Of a stretch of 64,000 nt of DNA, positions 33,285-43,903 are shown piece after piece. The stretch is from assembly GCF_030272615.1 (NCBI RefSeq), contig NC_081414.1, forward strand, positions 54,244,636-54,308,635. Reading direction: 5' to 3'. The translations under genes were made by a program, and so were the position numbers. Each line of letters begins with the position of its first letter. Within the stretch, counting starts at the first letter, position 1. Source of the DNA: Cryptomeria japonica (Eukaryota; Streptophyta; Pinopsida; Cupressales; Cupressaceae). The notes beneath the pieces were generated by a model that was not told where the DNA came from, did not search any database, and worked only from the letters and a program-made list of their open reading frames with translations.

Positions 33285-34690
33285 CTTCATAAATGGGAAG
33301 TATAATCAGTACTATTCCGAAAACCATTCACATCCAGCCTTGAGTAAACAGAATTATACAGCTCCCACATACCCTAGAGATGAGGACTTGGCAGCTGTGG
33401 CTTGAGCGCGGAAAGGGAAATTCCCTCCTGGCTTTGAGAACCACTGTCTGAATTCAAGGATAGGAACTTCAAGGTCCTCAAGCTCAAGCAAGATGGATGC
33501 ATAAGACCGTATGGTAGACTTGATGAAACAAATGATGGAAGCAACCATTGAAATGAAGGATAATGGAAGAGTACAAGAATGTGTAGAATTATGTGCTAAA
33601 TTGAGTATAAATATCAATGAAGATGATATTTATCATGACTTGGAGAGGTACAAGGCGAGATTTGAACATGTAGCCCACGGATAAAATAGAGGGAGAAGCA
33701 ATACAGATAAAACAAATGCAAAAAATAATACTTACAAGGTGTCTGAAAACCCTCTATATGATCATAGGGCAAATGACCTTCCGTATAATAACATACCTCT
33801 TGAGCACCAACACAATCACTTCAACAACTTCCCATACCCCAATTTACCTCCTAAATATCAGCATAACCAATTCAATGCCTTTACATATCAAAACCAATTT
33901 CCTCCTAGTAGTAGTAATATGAGACAGAATTATGGAAACTTCTTCCAAGGTGGATATGGGTTAATGAATATAGAATGCATCAGGCAGATTGAATTTTCAG
34001 GGATGATGGTGTATCCTCATCCTATTCCTAATGAAATTAGGACTGCAATATCGAAATTCACTGGGATTAATGCCATCTCAGGGGAAGCACATTGCAAAGC
34101 CTTTGACACAGTCATGGAGGATTTTTGTCTCCCATATAAGGATGTCAAGATGAAGTTGTTCATGCAGTCATTGATAGAGGATGCACAAGATTGGTTTAGA
34201 GAACTGCTAGTTTTTTTCAATAAACAGCCTTGTAGAATTCAAAAGACTTTTTCTTGAGAAATACGAAGACCACAATAGCCCTGATTTTGTGCTACATGAG
34301 ATCATAAGCATCAAGAAGGATCCAAATAAAGAAGTGGCCAATTTCAATACGAGATTTAACAGAGTTATGAATAAAATCCCTAATAGAATAAAACCGGTTC
34401 CTGAAGTGAGCATCTTATACTACATGAATGCTTTTGCAGTAAAACAAACTATGAGCTCAGAACAAAAAATCATACAACTCTTCAAGGAGTCATGAAAGTA
34501 GCCATAACTATAAAGAATAATAGAAAAGTAGCTAGAACTATAGGAAGAAGGGAGGATGCAAGGCTGTTCAATCCAAAGGCCCCTAGTCAAACAAAGGATG
34601 ATGACAAGTTGGACAAGGTGTTGAATGTCCTCAAGGATTTGTTTGTCAAGGTAAATAAAAGAGAAACAACAATTCTATCACCATGATAGG
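33285..34690 (+). pseudogene. Gypsy/Tat gag
   Basis: This is a Gag-like structural protein. Its first part is low-complexity (SENHSHPALSK, then an Asn/Tyr/Gln-rich segment such as EHQHNHFNNFPYPNLPPKYQ). The capsid-like region follows: ISKFTGINAISGEAHCKAFD, MKLFMQSLIEDAQDWFREL, then after a frameshift near 34240 FNTRFNRVMNKIPNRIKPVP and ILYYMNAF. The Leu-Ile/Asp-Ala-x-x-Trp-Phe pattern is typical of the Retrotrans_gag family. Stops or frameshifts occur at about 33405, 33512, 33680, 34257 and 34493. A C-terminal Lys-rich tail ends near 34686. Confidence 0.75.
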
Positions 34691-34696
34691 CCCAGA

Positions 34697-35540
34697 TTGC
34701 ATGATATGCCTTATAATACCGCATGGAAGGATGGGAAGCTAGTGGACAAGAATCCAAAAGAAGGTAACCAAATACCAAATCCTTTGAGAAAAGTGGTGAA
34801 GCAAGTGGTCGATGAAGATATGTGGTTCTTAGCATGTGATATGCCTCATTCTTCTTACCAATGCACGGTGGCAATGAAGTTGCAGGGAAGAGAGGAAGAA
34901 TGTGAAGAATATGCAGATGATCATGCAATAAACTTATTGTCCTTTGAGGAATATGATTCATCTGAGGGGAGTGAAGGAAATGATATAAATTCTAGGCAGA
35001 TCAATCAACAGTGTTGTATGCAAAAAATATTCTCGGATGAGGAAGATGAAGTCAAGCTAAGGATCCCTACTAGAGAAGAATGAGAGAGAATTACCACAGT
35101 TGTTGTTGAACAAGACAAAAGGACTTACATGCTAAGGAACAAAACCATAAACCCTGAACAAGGCAAACCATGAGGCATGTTCATAAAGTAGAGTAATAAA
35201 ACATCTAAACCAATAACTAAGCCAAGTAAGAATCGGGAAGAGAATATAAAGTTAAATAAGGAAAAGGAGTTGCAGGTTTTTAGGATGCAAAAGGGTGAAA
35301 AGGATGGGACAATGAATGCTTCAGTACAGCTTGTTACAACATCATTCGATATTGCTAACACCTTGACACAGATGAAGGTCTTTGTTCCATTACTTGAGAT
35401 GATGAAGTTCCCAGAGTACCGAGAGAAAACTTTGAAGGTGATCAATGGTGTATCTAAGGAAAAGACCAAATAACATAAGAAAAATGGCCAGAACAGTAAC
35501 ACTGAGAATGACCCTGTTCCAACCATATACTTAGGGTCAA
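34697..35540 (+). pseudogene. Gypsy/Tat region between gag and protease
   Basis: A 128-codon frame starts at 34697 and contains a Cys-His-Cys patch (CDMPHSSYQC) that may be a decayed zinc knuckle. An acidic stretch (SFEEYDSSEGSEGND) follows. A second frame (35270-35473) has ANTLTQMKVFVPLLEMMKFP, resembling the helical lead-in to Gypsy proteases. Stops break the whole region. Assignment rests on position between gag and protease. Confidence 0.55.
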
Positions 35541-35542
35541 CA

Positions 35543-35881
35543 ATGACAAAAAATCCTTCTCAAGTAGACCCATTCTATTTAACTTTCATGATCAATAACA
35601 AGATGATAAAAAATTGTATGATTGACTTAGGAGTTGCTATAAATGTTATGCCCATAGGAGTCATGAAGGAACTTGGAATGGCAGTGGACACAAATTTTGG
35701 TAAATGTTACGCTATGGATAACTGCTCCATCCCAGTGGTTGGTGTCATGAAGGATGTTGAATTCAAATTAGCAGCATGTCTAGAAGCATCTTATAAAATG
35801 GACGTCATTGTGGTTGATGTTCCCCCTAATTATGGCATGTTATCTAGACAATGGTTGAATCTAATAGGAGGCCATGTCTAG
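35543..35881 (+). pseudogene. Gypsy/Tat aspartic protease
   Basis: This 112-codon frame holds the retropepsin-like fold signature of Gypsy elements: FYLTFMINNKMIKNCMIDLG with the catalytic Asp, AINVMPIGVMKELGM, and YKMDVIVVDVPPNYGMLSRQ followed by WLN. The expected Asp-Ser-Gly-Ala-Ser active site reads DLGVA, so Ser is replaced by Leu, compatible with one C-to-T change. It lies between gag and aRNH. Confidence 0.78.
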
Positions 35882-36049
35882 TTAGACTTATCATATGCTA
35901 CTATACCGGTAAATGGACAAGAAGTAAGCATTGAGAGAGAACCTCATTCTAAGTACATTATTGAGGAGGGGGAACCTGTTGAGTTGGTATGTTTCATCCA
36001 GTCAGATATAAATAAATTTAAAGCAGAGTTGACAAAAACAAGAGTGGGA

Positions 36050-36150
36050 AGCTTGACTCCAATTGAATTTGCAGTCAAGGAGAATAAGGATCAAGTATGG
36101 AGGATGTACTTTGATGGATCATGCAGGAAGGAAAGAGGTGGAGGCAAATT
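36050..36150 (+). pseudogene. aRNH, N-terminal fragment
   Basis: VWRMYFDGSCRKERGGG is the first strand of an archaeal/plant-type RNase H, with the first catalytic Asp in FDGS. Similarity stops at GGTGGAG (about 36142-36148), exactly where the C-terminal half at 11022 begins (TTTGGAGCTAG). Immediately afterwards the sequence turns into a truncated LTR. The two halves complement each other with only a few bases of overlap. Confidence 0.78.
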
Positions 36151-36959
36151 TTGTACTTTTAAACTTTTTATCAAAAATAACCAGTTGCATTTTCTTTCTC
36201 ATATGTGTTGAGAGTTAACATGTTTTCAGAAGGCAGTTGCTTGTGATATTATCTAAAGGAGATAAGGTTATTCATGTTCTTCCAGTAAATTTTTGTGTTT
36301 CATATTATAGATTTGGATCAAAAGGATTTACTTGTGAATTGTAATTGTTCCTTGTAATTCTTCCTTGGATGGTCTCTTAAAGTTAGGGTTAAACTCATTC
36401 AAGCGGTTTACAATATAAACATCAAAATAGAGCTCATAAGAAATAGTAACTGACAGACTTACCAAAATGGGTGGGTTTAAAAACTATCTCATAAGTTTAC
36501 ACAATAAGTCCTGAAGAAATATAAGACTCTGTAGCCCAAATATGAGGAAAGGCACTGATCATTTGTAGACAAACCCTTTTACCATACCAATTACCCTTTA
36601 CTTTTAAGCATTAGGATTAGTAGAGTAGGTATAGTAGGTAATTTAGCCAAGTGTAACATATATACTTTTGTAAGATACATAGATCAATACACACATCTGA
36701 AATCGGTTTGTTTAAGAAACTTATGCCATTCTGAGACCAGGAGATATCAAATTAAGACACTAAATCTTCTATAAAAAGCATTAGTTGAAGGAACAACTAG
36801 TGAGTAGGTATACCCGCCTAGGTCCTGCAGAGCCTAAAGTGAGAGAGTTAGTAACCAAATAGGTTCACTCTATAAGCTGTCCAAGTCAATTGGATGGTTT
36901 GATCATAGGAGTTGGCATTTCCTTAGAACCTATCCAATCTGTTGATTTGAGACCCAACA
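36151..36959 (+). repeat. Gypsy/Tat LTR, right, 5'-truncated
   Basis: About 810 bp corresponding to the last four-fifths of the LTR at 32037-33036. It is clearly aligned from CTTTCTCATATGTGTTG onward and less certain before that. It ends GAGACCCAACA, followed by the target duplication AAGGT. The first 170 or so bases of the LTR, including its U3 start, are missing. Confidence 0.82.
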
Positions 36960-37257
36960 AAGGTTATGTGGGATAAATTCCAAACTTTGAATGAAGGTGA
37001 TCCTACTGTCAAAATTGCTAAATTTGATGGTTACCGGGTAAGGTATGAGAACTTGAATATGGAAGATAATGAAAGAATTGCTACATTTATGGAAAGAGTA
37101 AATGAGATCATCATGGGAATTCAATGTTGCGGAGGATCTCTAAGTGAAGATGAAATAGTTTCCAAAGTCTTGAGAGCCCTTCCACTGGCTTACAAGATGA
37201 TGGAAATTGCAATTAATGAATTGAGAACAATGGCAAACACTTTAGTTAACAGAGACA
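36960..37257 (+). pseudogene. Copia-A gag, continuation
   Basis: After the second copy of the target site AAGGT the Gag frame resumes with MWDKFQTLNEGDPTVKIAKF, the direct continuation of the piece ending at 5800. Further landmarks are FMERVNEIIMGIQCCGG and SEDEIVSKVLRALP, equivalent to positions in Copia-B and Copia-C gag. Similarity stops abruptly at about 37257, after NRDM, where the other copies continue with a Thr-Leu-Thr-Gly-Lys stretch. No protease, integrase, reverse transcriptase or 3' LTR of Copia-A follows in the window. I infer that a second insertion begins here and that the rest of Copia-A lies beyond 64000, unless it was deleted. Confidence 0.8.
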
Positions 37258-37280
37258 TGGGTAAGTGCAAGAATCTGAGT

Positions 37281-37302
37281 CCACTTTTTGGCCAAAAAGT
37301 GG
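37281..37302. repeat. 22-bp perfect palindrome
   Basis: The core CACTTTTTGGCCAAAAAGTG is flanked by C and G, giving 11-bp arms with no loop. It lies 24 bases inside the point where Copia-A homology ends, so it could be a terminal or transposase-binding structure. No partner is seen at the right side of the window. Confidence 0.6.
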
Positions 37303-38104
37303 AAGTGTTTTCCCTGATTTTCAAATTTTGTCTCATTTGAGCTTAAATTTTGAAACACTTAGAGATTGAATCTTGAAAAAGTTAGTATTATAAAAGATAT
37401 CACTCTGAGTGTACTTTCCAAATATGTAATTTATTTTAATACCCACATAATAAAAAATAACTTTTTGAATGAAGTTCTAAAAATTATGTTTTAAAAATGC
37501 ATGTGTACGACCCACACTTTTTGACACAATTAAAATTATTTTCTCAAACTGTTTTGGGAAATGGTTTGTAACATAAGATTGATGAGCATATTTTTCTTTA
37601 TTTTTTTTATAATATTTTTTTTTAATTAATTTTTTAATAACCGTAATTATCTTTTTAAAAATTTGACGTGTACGACCCACATAATTTGATGTAAACTTAA
37701 ATTTTTTTATTTTTTATTTTTTAAAATAGAAAAGAATTTTGTGTAGATTGATGACATATAATTTTTTTTTCAAAATTTATTAAAATAAAAAAGTTATTAA
37801 ATTAACAAAATTAGTTAATATTTCAAGTTTTTGGACCCGATTTAGTATAAATTAAATGAAAAATAGTTAAAATAATCAATATTTAAATAAATTTACTTAT
37901 TTAGAATCTAGACACAATAATCTGAAATGGGTTTTAATTTCATATAAAAATTCTTTAATTACAGGCACATAAACTATTTCAGAAGTTCATATTTGTGCTT
38001 TCATTCATGGAGATTTGAATTTGTAGGTCCATGTCTCAGGTGTGGCCATCCCAAGCCTATCTTGGGCCTAATCCCGAGCCAAGTGCAGGTTGTGGAATCA
38101 ACTA

Positions 38105-38215
38105 CCACAGAAGAGGGCCCCATTTTAAAAATGGGGGGCCATTCCTTTTTTTGACCGTTGGATTTAATAACAGGCCCCCATTTTAGAAACGGGGGTCCAT
38201 TCCTAAATAACCGTT
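38105..38215. repeat. Subterminal GGGGCC/AAAATGGGG motif cluster, left
   Basis: Two imperfect palindromes follow each other: GGGCCCCATTTTAAAAATGG with more G after it (about 38115), and GGCCCCCATTTTAGAAACGG with more G after it (about 38175). They are separated by about 60 bases. The same motif recurs near the right end of the window at 63720-63950. Confidence 0.65.
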
Positions 38216-38378
38216 ACTGTAAAAAAAAGATAGATGGAATCAATTTTTCACACTATCATTGAAATCCATACTATCAAACATTTTCTACATCATTTGGTAG
38301 TACTTTTTAATATTTTTTACACAAATTTCTGAAGAACTCAGTAAATAGATATTATTGTTTGAAGAGGATTTTGTAAAT

Positions 38379-40787
38379 ATGGGTTCTATGCAACGACAAA
38401 AGAAACAAAGGAAGACAATGCCAACAGATGCAATTCAAGAACAAAGAGATCGAAGATCACAACAACAACAATTAAATAACACTTCTGAAGCATCTATTTC
38501 ATTTCCTGTTGTAGATGAGACCATTGAAGAGATCATGATGGACACAAAAAATGTAGAACCAAACATGGGTATGACTGTTGATGAAATGTTCATGTGGATG
38601 TGAATCCTAGTATGTTTTTAAATCCCGAAGACTATGATGCCAATCAAATTGCTGATTTAAATGAAGTTGGATATAAATTTCATACACCAATATGAAAAGA
38701 AAAATTTAAAATACTACACCACCCTCTCTAAAAAGAAATGAATGTAATTTGTTTACTATTGATAGCAATGTGATAGATAATCTTAATGGGTTAGTATCTT
38801 GGAGACAAACCTGAACACATGCGAACAAATTATATAAACAATTTTTCTATAATAAAAAGTTAGGATTCCAATGTCAATTAATGCTACAATCAATAAAAAT
38901 GTTAAAAATGCGTAGTCATGAAAAAAATAGGTTTTTATGCAAAACCAAAAAGAAAAGATGAATCATATAAGCGAGGTGTATCTATTGTTGCTAGTGCCAT
39001 CGATTGTATCAGAAAAACAAGTCGATCTAAAGATAAGAATGCAACACGTAGAGTTATAACAACTGCTATAGTTGACAAAACAATTGTTAGTAAAAGAATG
39101 TTAAGTGATATAAGTGGCTATTTGAACTTACATCATAGAACCTTTTCAAGAGTGGCCAAAAGAAAGAGACACAATTGAAATTGATCCACTAAACCATTGT
39201 TGGAGTTTTAGTGGTAGACTTCAAAGGTCAAACATGAAATTAAATGATGAAACTAAACAATTAATTGCAAAATTTTGGCATGATAACACTAGAGTTTTGT
39301 CAAATGCTAGAGATGTTTTAAAGTTAAGGGTGGGATCAAAAATTCATGATCCTCATCCAAAAAATCTTCTTGATATGACTCAAACTAAATTCTTTAAAAA
39401 AATTAGTGATGAATCTGTGTTAATGAATTCACGAATCAATCAAAGATCATTTGAAAAATGAAAACCCTGGTATGTTAAAATCAATAAACAAAGAATATCT
39501 TGTTGTTGTAAAACTCATGTTCAGTTTCATTACTATTATGATGTTTTTCGATATATAGATTGTATGTTGCATGGTAATGATCTTGTGCAATATTGTGGTG
39601 TTTATGTTCCACCTGAAACTATAAAAGATTTTATTGCAAGTTTATTTTGTAAACCACCTAATGAACAATTATTTCTTTCCAGTTCAGCATGTATGGTCTT
39701 TGCAATTTATGTGGGAACTATTCTTTGATAGGTGAATGTTTGCATGAACATGTTTCATCTAAGTGTGGACAAAAATTTGTTGATGTTAGGAGATTTAAAA
39801 ATTTAGAAAACCCTCTAAATGATGGAAAGAAGGGGAAACATTTAGAATTGATTACAGATCAAAATAGTGTGAATGCATTTATCAGTGAGTTTAAAATTCA
39901 TATTGTTCCAAAATATGTGAAACATTCCCAACATGCCTGATGGCTTGATGGACAGTTTCACATATGCATGAAAAAATTTCCAGTTGGAACAATAGTATCA
40001 GTTGTGGATTTTGCAGAAAATTATACTCTAAAACAACAAGAGAAAACTCAATCACAATACTACAACTCAGTGCAAGTGGCCATATTTGTACACATTATAT
40101 ATAGACATGACCATGACGGTACAGAAGATAACAAATTTTTTTTGAGGGAGTATCATTTCTATGTTAGTTAGATAACATTATATATCGATTACACTCGTCA
40201 GAGTTTGTTCAACATTGCTTCGAGGTATTTCATAATAATCTTAAGGAAAGAGAAATTGACATGAAACAAGATATGATATGGTCAGATAGCCGCCCTGGAC
40301 AATTCAAAAATGTAAGAATGTTTTATTGGCTATGAAAAGTTCACAAGATAACCAATGTCCAACATTTATGGAGTTTTTTTGAAGCGGGACATGATAAGGA
40401 GGAACACGATGGAGCTGGTGCCTATGTAAAAAGAGCTCTTGCTAGAGAACAATTGAAATTCAAGGATGAAGCAAAATTCTGAGATGCTCGTGCAGTTGTA
40501 GATTGGTGCAATTCAAAGTTGTCAAAAGGATCAACTGAGAACTCTGCAATTCGACGTTTCTTCTGGTTGGTAGAAGAAGATAGTATTCCTATTCAGTATG
40601 ATTGTAATACCATCATTGGAATAGCTAAATGACATTCATTTAAGAGTTATAATTAAATCACATGGACTATATTCACAAGGCATCTTGCTTGCTTTTGTCA
40701 TTTTTGTGTTTTTGGAGACTGGGAATTTTGTGAGAATAAAGAATGGGTTGAAGAAAGGCAACAAAGATCATTGACACCCATAGATGT
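38379..40787 (+). pseudogene. Transposase-like gene, 5' part
   Basis: I cannot name the superfamily. The series of frames shares one direction and reads as one decayed protein: a Gln/Arg-rich start (MGSMQRQKKQRKTM at 38379), KKIGFYAKPKRKDESYKRGV, NLHHRTFSRVAK, MKLNDETKQLIAKFWHDNTR, and a Cys/His cluster (LCGNYSLIGECLHEHVSSKC). A probable catalytic core follows: VVDFAENYTLK (acidic), QSQYYNSVQVAIFVHI, MIWSDSRPGQFKN (family form probably SDG-x-x-x-QFK), FFEAGHDKEEHDGAGAYVKR and VVDWCNSKLSKGS. Proteins with DFAENY, SDG...Q-K and DG-x-G-x-x-KR motifs occur as repeats in plants and animals and are probably D-D-E type transposases. At least six stops or frameshifts are present. The chromovirus interrupts it at 40787; the rest is at 48949. 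Confidence 0.6.
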
Positions 40788-42111
40788 TGTCACAACCCTC
40801 CTTTATCACTTTTGGATTTAAAATAAAAACTCTATTATATTTTTGGATAAGCTATTTAAACGATTGAATGAATATTATAAAAGGATAAAATAATAATACA
40901 CACACACACACACGTGGAAAATATACATTATTTTTATTTATTTATTTTCCACATCCAATTATGGCACATGTTGTAGGAAGAATAAGAAGCTTCTAGAGGA
41001 TTCTCCACCACCTTGCATGTAACTCCTCCCACTAAGTCTAATCAATTTGCATGAAGTCCAAAATTGGGAAAGAATCTCCTTTTTAATTAAATTTTCTAGA
41101 TAATGGAATAGAGGGAATTTTCTTATAAATGATATGCAAGTTTTCAAAAATGGGAGTGGGTTATTCCTTGAATAAATTCTTCTCTCAAGTATTTGTTTTG
41201 GTAGTCACATTTCATTTTGGAGAATAGCTAAGGTTGCTTTGGAGGTTTTTTTTTCAAACTTGAAGGATCAAGGAAGGCTAATTGAAGGATTCATAGGGGA
41301 TTCTACACCAATTTCAAGTATCCAGGTTCTTTTAATTCAGTTTTATTTTATTTTGAGTCATGCATCTTATTCTTGCTACGAATTAGATTAGATCAATCTT
41401 GTTTTCAATTCCTTGATGAGAATTAGATCAGTTTGTTTCAATTCCTTGCTGAGTATTAGATTAGTAAAAAGAAAAAGAAAAAAAAAAGGAATTTGTTTTA
41501 GTTCCTTGCTGAGAATTAGATTAGATCAATCTTTATTCCTCCCTTTGATTCATTTCTCTAGTCCTTCAAATGGAAATCTGAATCTCATTCTTTAATCTCT
41601 CCGTGATTATTTAAATCTCTTTGTGATTATTTCAAACCTCTCTGTGATTTTTAGTTAAATAAATTCCTCTGTGATTATTAGTTAAATAGATCTCTCTGTG
41701 AGTAATAGTTGAATCAAAATCTCTCTGTGAATGAATAAATAAATTTTTCTCTGTGAATAAATCTCTCTGTGTGAAGAAATAAATCTTTTTTCTGAGAATG
41801 AATAGATAAATCTCTCTATGCATGAAGAAATAAATCTCCCTCTTAGGATATTAGTTGAGAAATAAACTCCTAATCCCCTTGTGTGAGCTTTGTATAAACA
41901 TCTACCTATTTCTTGATAATCTGTGCATCGCTGGAGCAAATTATTTCTTTGTTTATGTTATTTCTCTGTTATATTTTCCCTGGGATTAAAATGTTATTCT
42001 CACCCTTACATTAATGATTTCTTTATATATATATATTTACATACCTGTTATTTGCTCTTCTTATGTAATTTAATAATCTAGAAATGTATCCTCATATATA
42101 TAAAAAAAAAA

Positions 42112-42147
<36 letters not shown>

Positions 42148-42477
42148 ATATATATAATTTATTTCAAACCTTAAAATTTATTAAAAGGTGAATATAAATT
42201 AGTGTTGGCACGACATTCAAAAATTATGCAGGGACAATAGTTATTGTAACCGTCGAGGGGGGCAGTGGTACCCTCCACTACCCCTGTGGTCACTGTCACA
42301 GCAGTGGCCGCAAGGGGAATGGAGGGGCCCATAGTGTCCCCTCAACCCTACGGGCCTGTGCATGCAGGACCGTAGGGGTGATGGGGCCCGTGGTCCCCAC
42401 CTCCACCCCTATTTACTATTTAAACAAAAAAAAAAAAGTGGTCAATTTTGTTGAGTTAATTATGGTGGGTTACTACA
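40788..42477 (+). repeat. Chromovirus 5' LTR
   Basis: The 1,690-bp LTR contains an (AC)n run (about 40897-40913), a 240-base segment of degenerate tandem units of the form AATCTCTCTGTGA (about 41590-41830), (TA)n runs (about 42015-42035 and 42135-42157) and a C/G-rich segment near its end (42250-42410). The 3' LTR has all of these. Confidence 0.93.
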
Positions 42478-42479
42478 TG

Positions 42480-42496
42480 TGGTATCAGAGAAAAGG
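42480..42496 (+). other. Chromovirus primer binding site
   Basis: TGGTATCAGAGAAAAGG lies two bases after the LTR and matches the 3' end of plant initiator tRNA-Met over its first 11 bases, as is usual for plant chromoviruses. Confidence 0.85.
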
Positions 42497-42625
42497 TTCA
42501 AATCTAGGCCTTGTGCTCACTTCAATTTATACAACTAAGGGAATGTTTGCAATGGTAGAAATTAAATTTTAAAATCCTAAATCAAAAACTAACTACATAA
42601 TTTAACTTTTAGGTAAAAACCTAGA

Positions 42626-43816
42626 ATGGCTAGAGGAAGCGGAAGAGGAAGAGGAAGAGGAAGAGGAAGAGGAAGGTGTAATGGAAGACATACTAGGGGT
42701 CAAAGGGAAGAAAACCATGAGGAAGACCATGAAGAGGATCAACACAACCCAGGAAATAACAAAGATGGGGTCCAAGCTATAATCGACCTTCTAACTGAGA
42801 AAAGAGATAAAATCAACTTCTTGGAATAATCAATGCAGGACCTTAGGGAAAGGCCGAATGACTTTGAAAATAGAAGTGGTACCGAAAATGGAAACCCTGG
42901 TAGCAATCAAGGGAATATGATGGGTAATAGAAAAGAAAATAACATATTGGAACTCTCCAAGGACTTAAAGAAAATCACCCCTCCTAAGTTCGATGGGAGA
43001 CAAATTGGTGAAGGAGCTGAGAATTGGTTAAAGGAAATGGAAAAGTATTTTGAAATAAGAGATTTTAGCAAAACAACCAAGGCTTTATGGGGTTCCTATC
43101 AACTCACAGGGGAGGCAGCTAGTTGGTGGACCAACACCAAGGAACAAAATGGGTATAGCAGGGATACGATCACATGGGATCAATTTGTTCACCACTTCCA
43201 AGAGAGGTGGCTCCCTCAATTGTTCTTTGATGAGAAGGTGATAGAATTCCATAATCTACATCAAGGGCCCCTATTAGTCCAACAATATTGGGATAAGTTT
43301 TCCAAATTGCTTAAGTATGTACCTATGTACTAGAAAGATGAAGAAGGCCAAGCAAGGAAGTTCACTTTGGGGCTAAATACCAACATAAGGGCAGAGGTTG
43401 ACATGCATGGACCCAAAAACATGAACGAAGTACTTGAAAAGTCCCTAAGGCAAGAGAGGAAGATTCAAACACTAGCAGGGCAAAACTATAATGGGAACCA
43501 CTCATTTAAAAGGAAGCAGGAATTCAATGGGAACACTAATTTCAACAAAGGTCAAAGGAATAATTCTTTCGAAAGAAGGCCACCTCCTAATCAATATCAA
43601 AGGAATGGAAATAATAATAATAATAATAATAGGGGCAATAATAATAGAGGCAACTATAATAGGAATGACCAGTAGAACATGGTAACTTATCCAATCAGGG
43701 CCAATGAAACAAGGAATGATCCCCCTAGGAATCAAGGTAGGAGGGGTTCTCTAGGTGGATGCTTCATGTGTGGGGGAAACCATTTTGCTAGAGAGTGTCC
43801 CAAGATGCAAGGATAG
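42626..43816 (+). pseudogene. Chromovirus gag
   Basis: The ATG at 42626 opens an Arg/Gly-rich basic stretch (GSGRGRGRGRGRGRGR). After a stop at 42827 comes the capsid-like region: LKKITPPKFDGRQIGEGAEN, WLKEMEKYFEIRDFS, LTGEAASWWTNTKEQNGYSR, FVHHFQERWLPQLFF and LLVQQYWDKFSKL. A second stop at 43331 precedes KFTLGLNTNIRAEV. An Asn-rich tract coded by AAT repeats (43612-43632) and a stop at 43673 lead to the CCHC zinc knuckle CFMCGGNHFARECP (about 43761-43802). Apart from these stops and a frame change, the order is that of a normal chromoviral Gag that binds and packages element RNA. Confidence 0.88.
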
Positions 43817-43903
43817 ATTAGGGCCAATCAACCCCAACAAGGGCCCCAACAAAGGATTCATGCAGCAGTTAGGAATCGAAGAGGAAGATACCAGAATGTT
43901 CCC

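Larger units (their letters stand above)
5801..36959. mobile_element. Composite, partly inverted Gypsy (Tat-type) insertion
   Basis: The unit is flanked by the perfect 5-bp duplication AAGGT (5796-5800 and 36960-36964), and Copia-A gag reads straight across when it is removed, so it entered as one integration. Its order is: inverted LTR (5801-6803), inverted extra ORF and spacer (to about 11021), then on the plus strand the C-terminal half of aRNH, RT-RNase H, integrase, spacer, extra ORF, a complete LTR (32037-33036), primer site, gag, protease, the N-terminal half of aRNH, and a 5'-truncated LTR ending at 36959. Both outer ends are U5 ends (TGTTGGGTCTC on the left, GAGACCCAACA on the right), whereas a normal element has U3 on one side. 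After subtracting nested Copia-B and Copia-C it measures about 18 kb. Tat assignment rests on the additional archaeal-type RNase H. Confidence 0.85.
37258..38335. other. Left flank of the putative transposon, AT-rich
   Basis: No gene is visible. It contains a 22-bp perfect palindrome (37281-37302). It also has two copies of GTGTACGACCCACA about 165 bases apart (37504 and 37667), each preceded by TTTTAAAAAT-like DNA and followed by AT-rich similar sequence. The C/G-rich palindromic motif block at 38105-38215 is listed separately. Confidence 0.5.

Noticed and set aside
5801-36959. Reading the inverted ends as terminal inverted repeats of a giant foldback DNA transposon
   Set aside because: The ends are LTR U5 ends, the inside codes for Gypsy proteins, and the 5-bp target duplication fits integrase. 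A rearranged retrotransposon explains all parts.
37281-37302. The CACTTTTTGG palindrome as a CACTA terminal repeat
   Set aside because: It is not at the boundary of Copia-A homology, has no partner in the window, and the transposase-like gene does not show motifs I know from CACTA transposases.
40897-40913. (AC)n and (TA)n microsatellites as notable findings
   Set aside because: They are ordinary simple repeats within LTRs and are mentioned there only.
41632-41939. Minus-strand frames rich in HREIYL repeats in the chromovirus LTRs
   Set aside because: They arise from the AATCTCTCTGTGA repeats and occur in both LTRs. LTR position and repetition speak against a gene.
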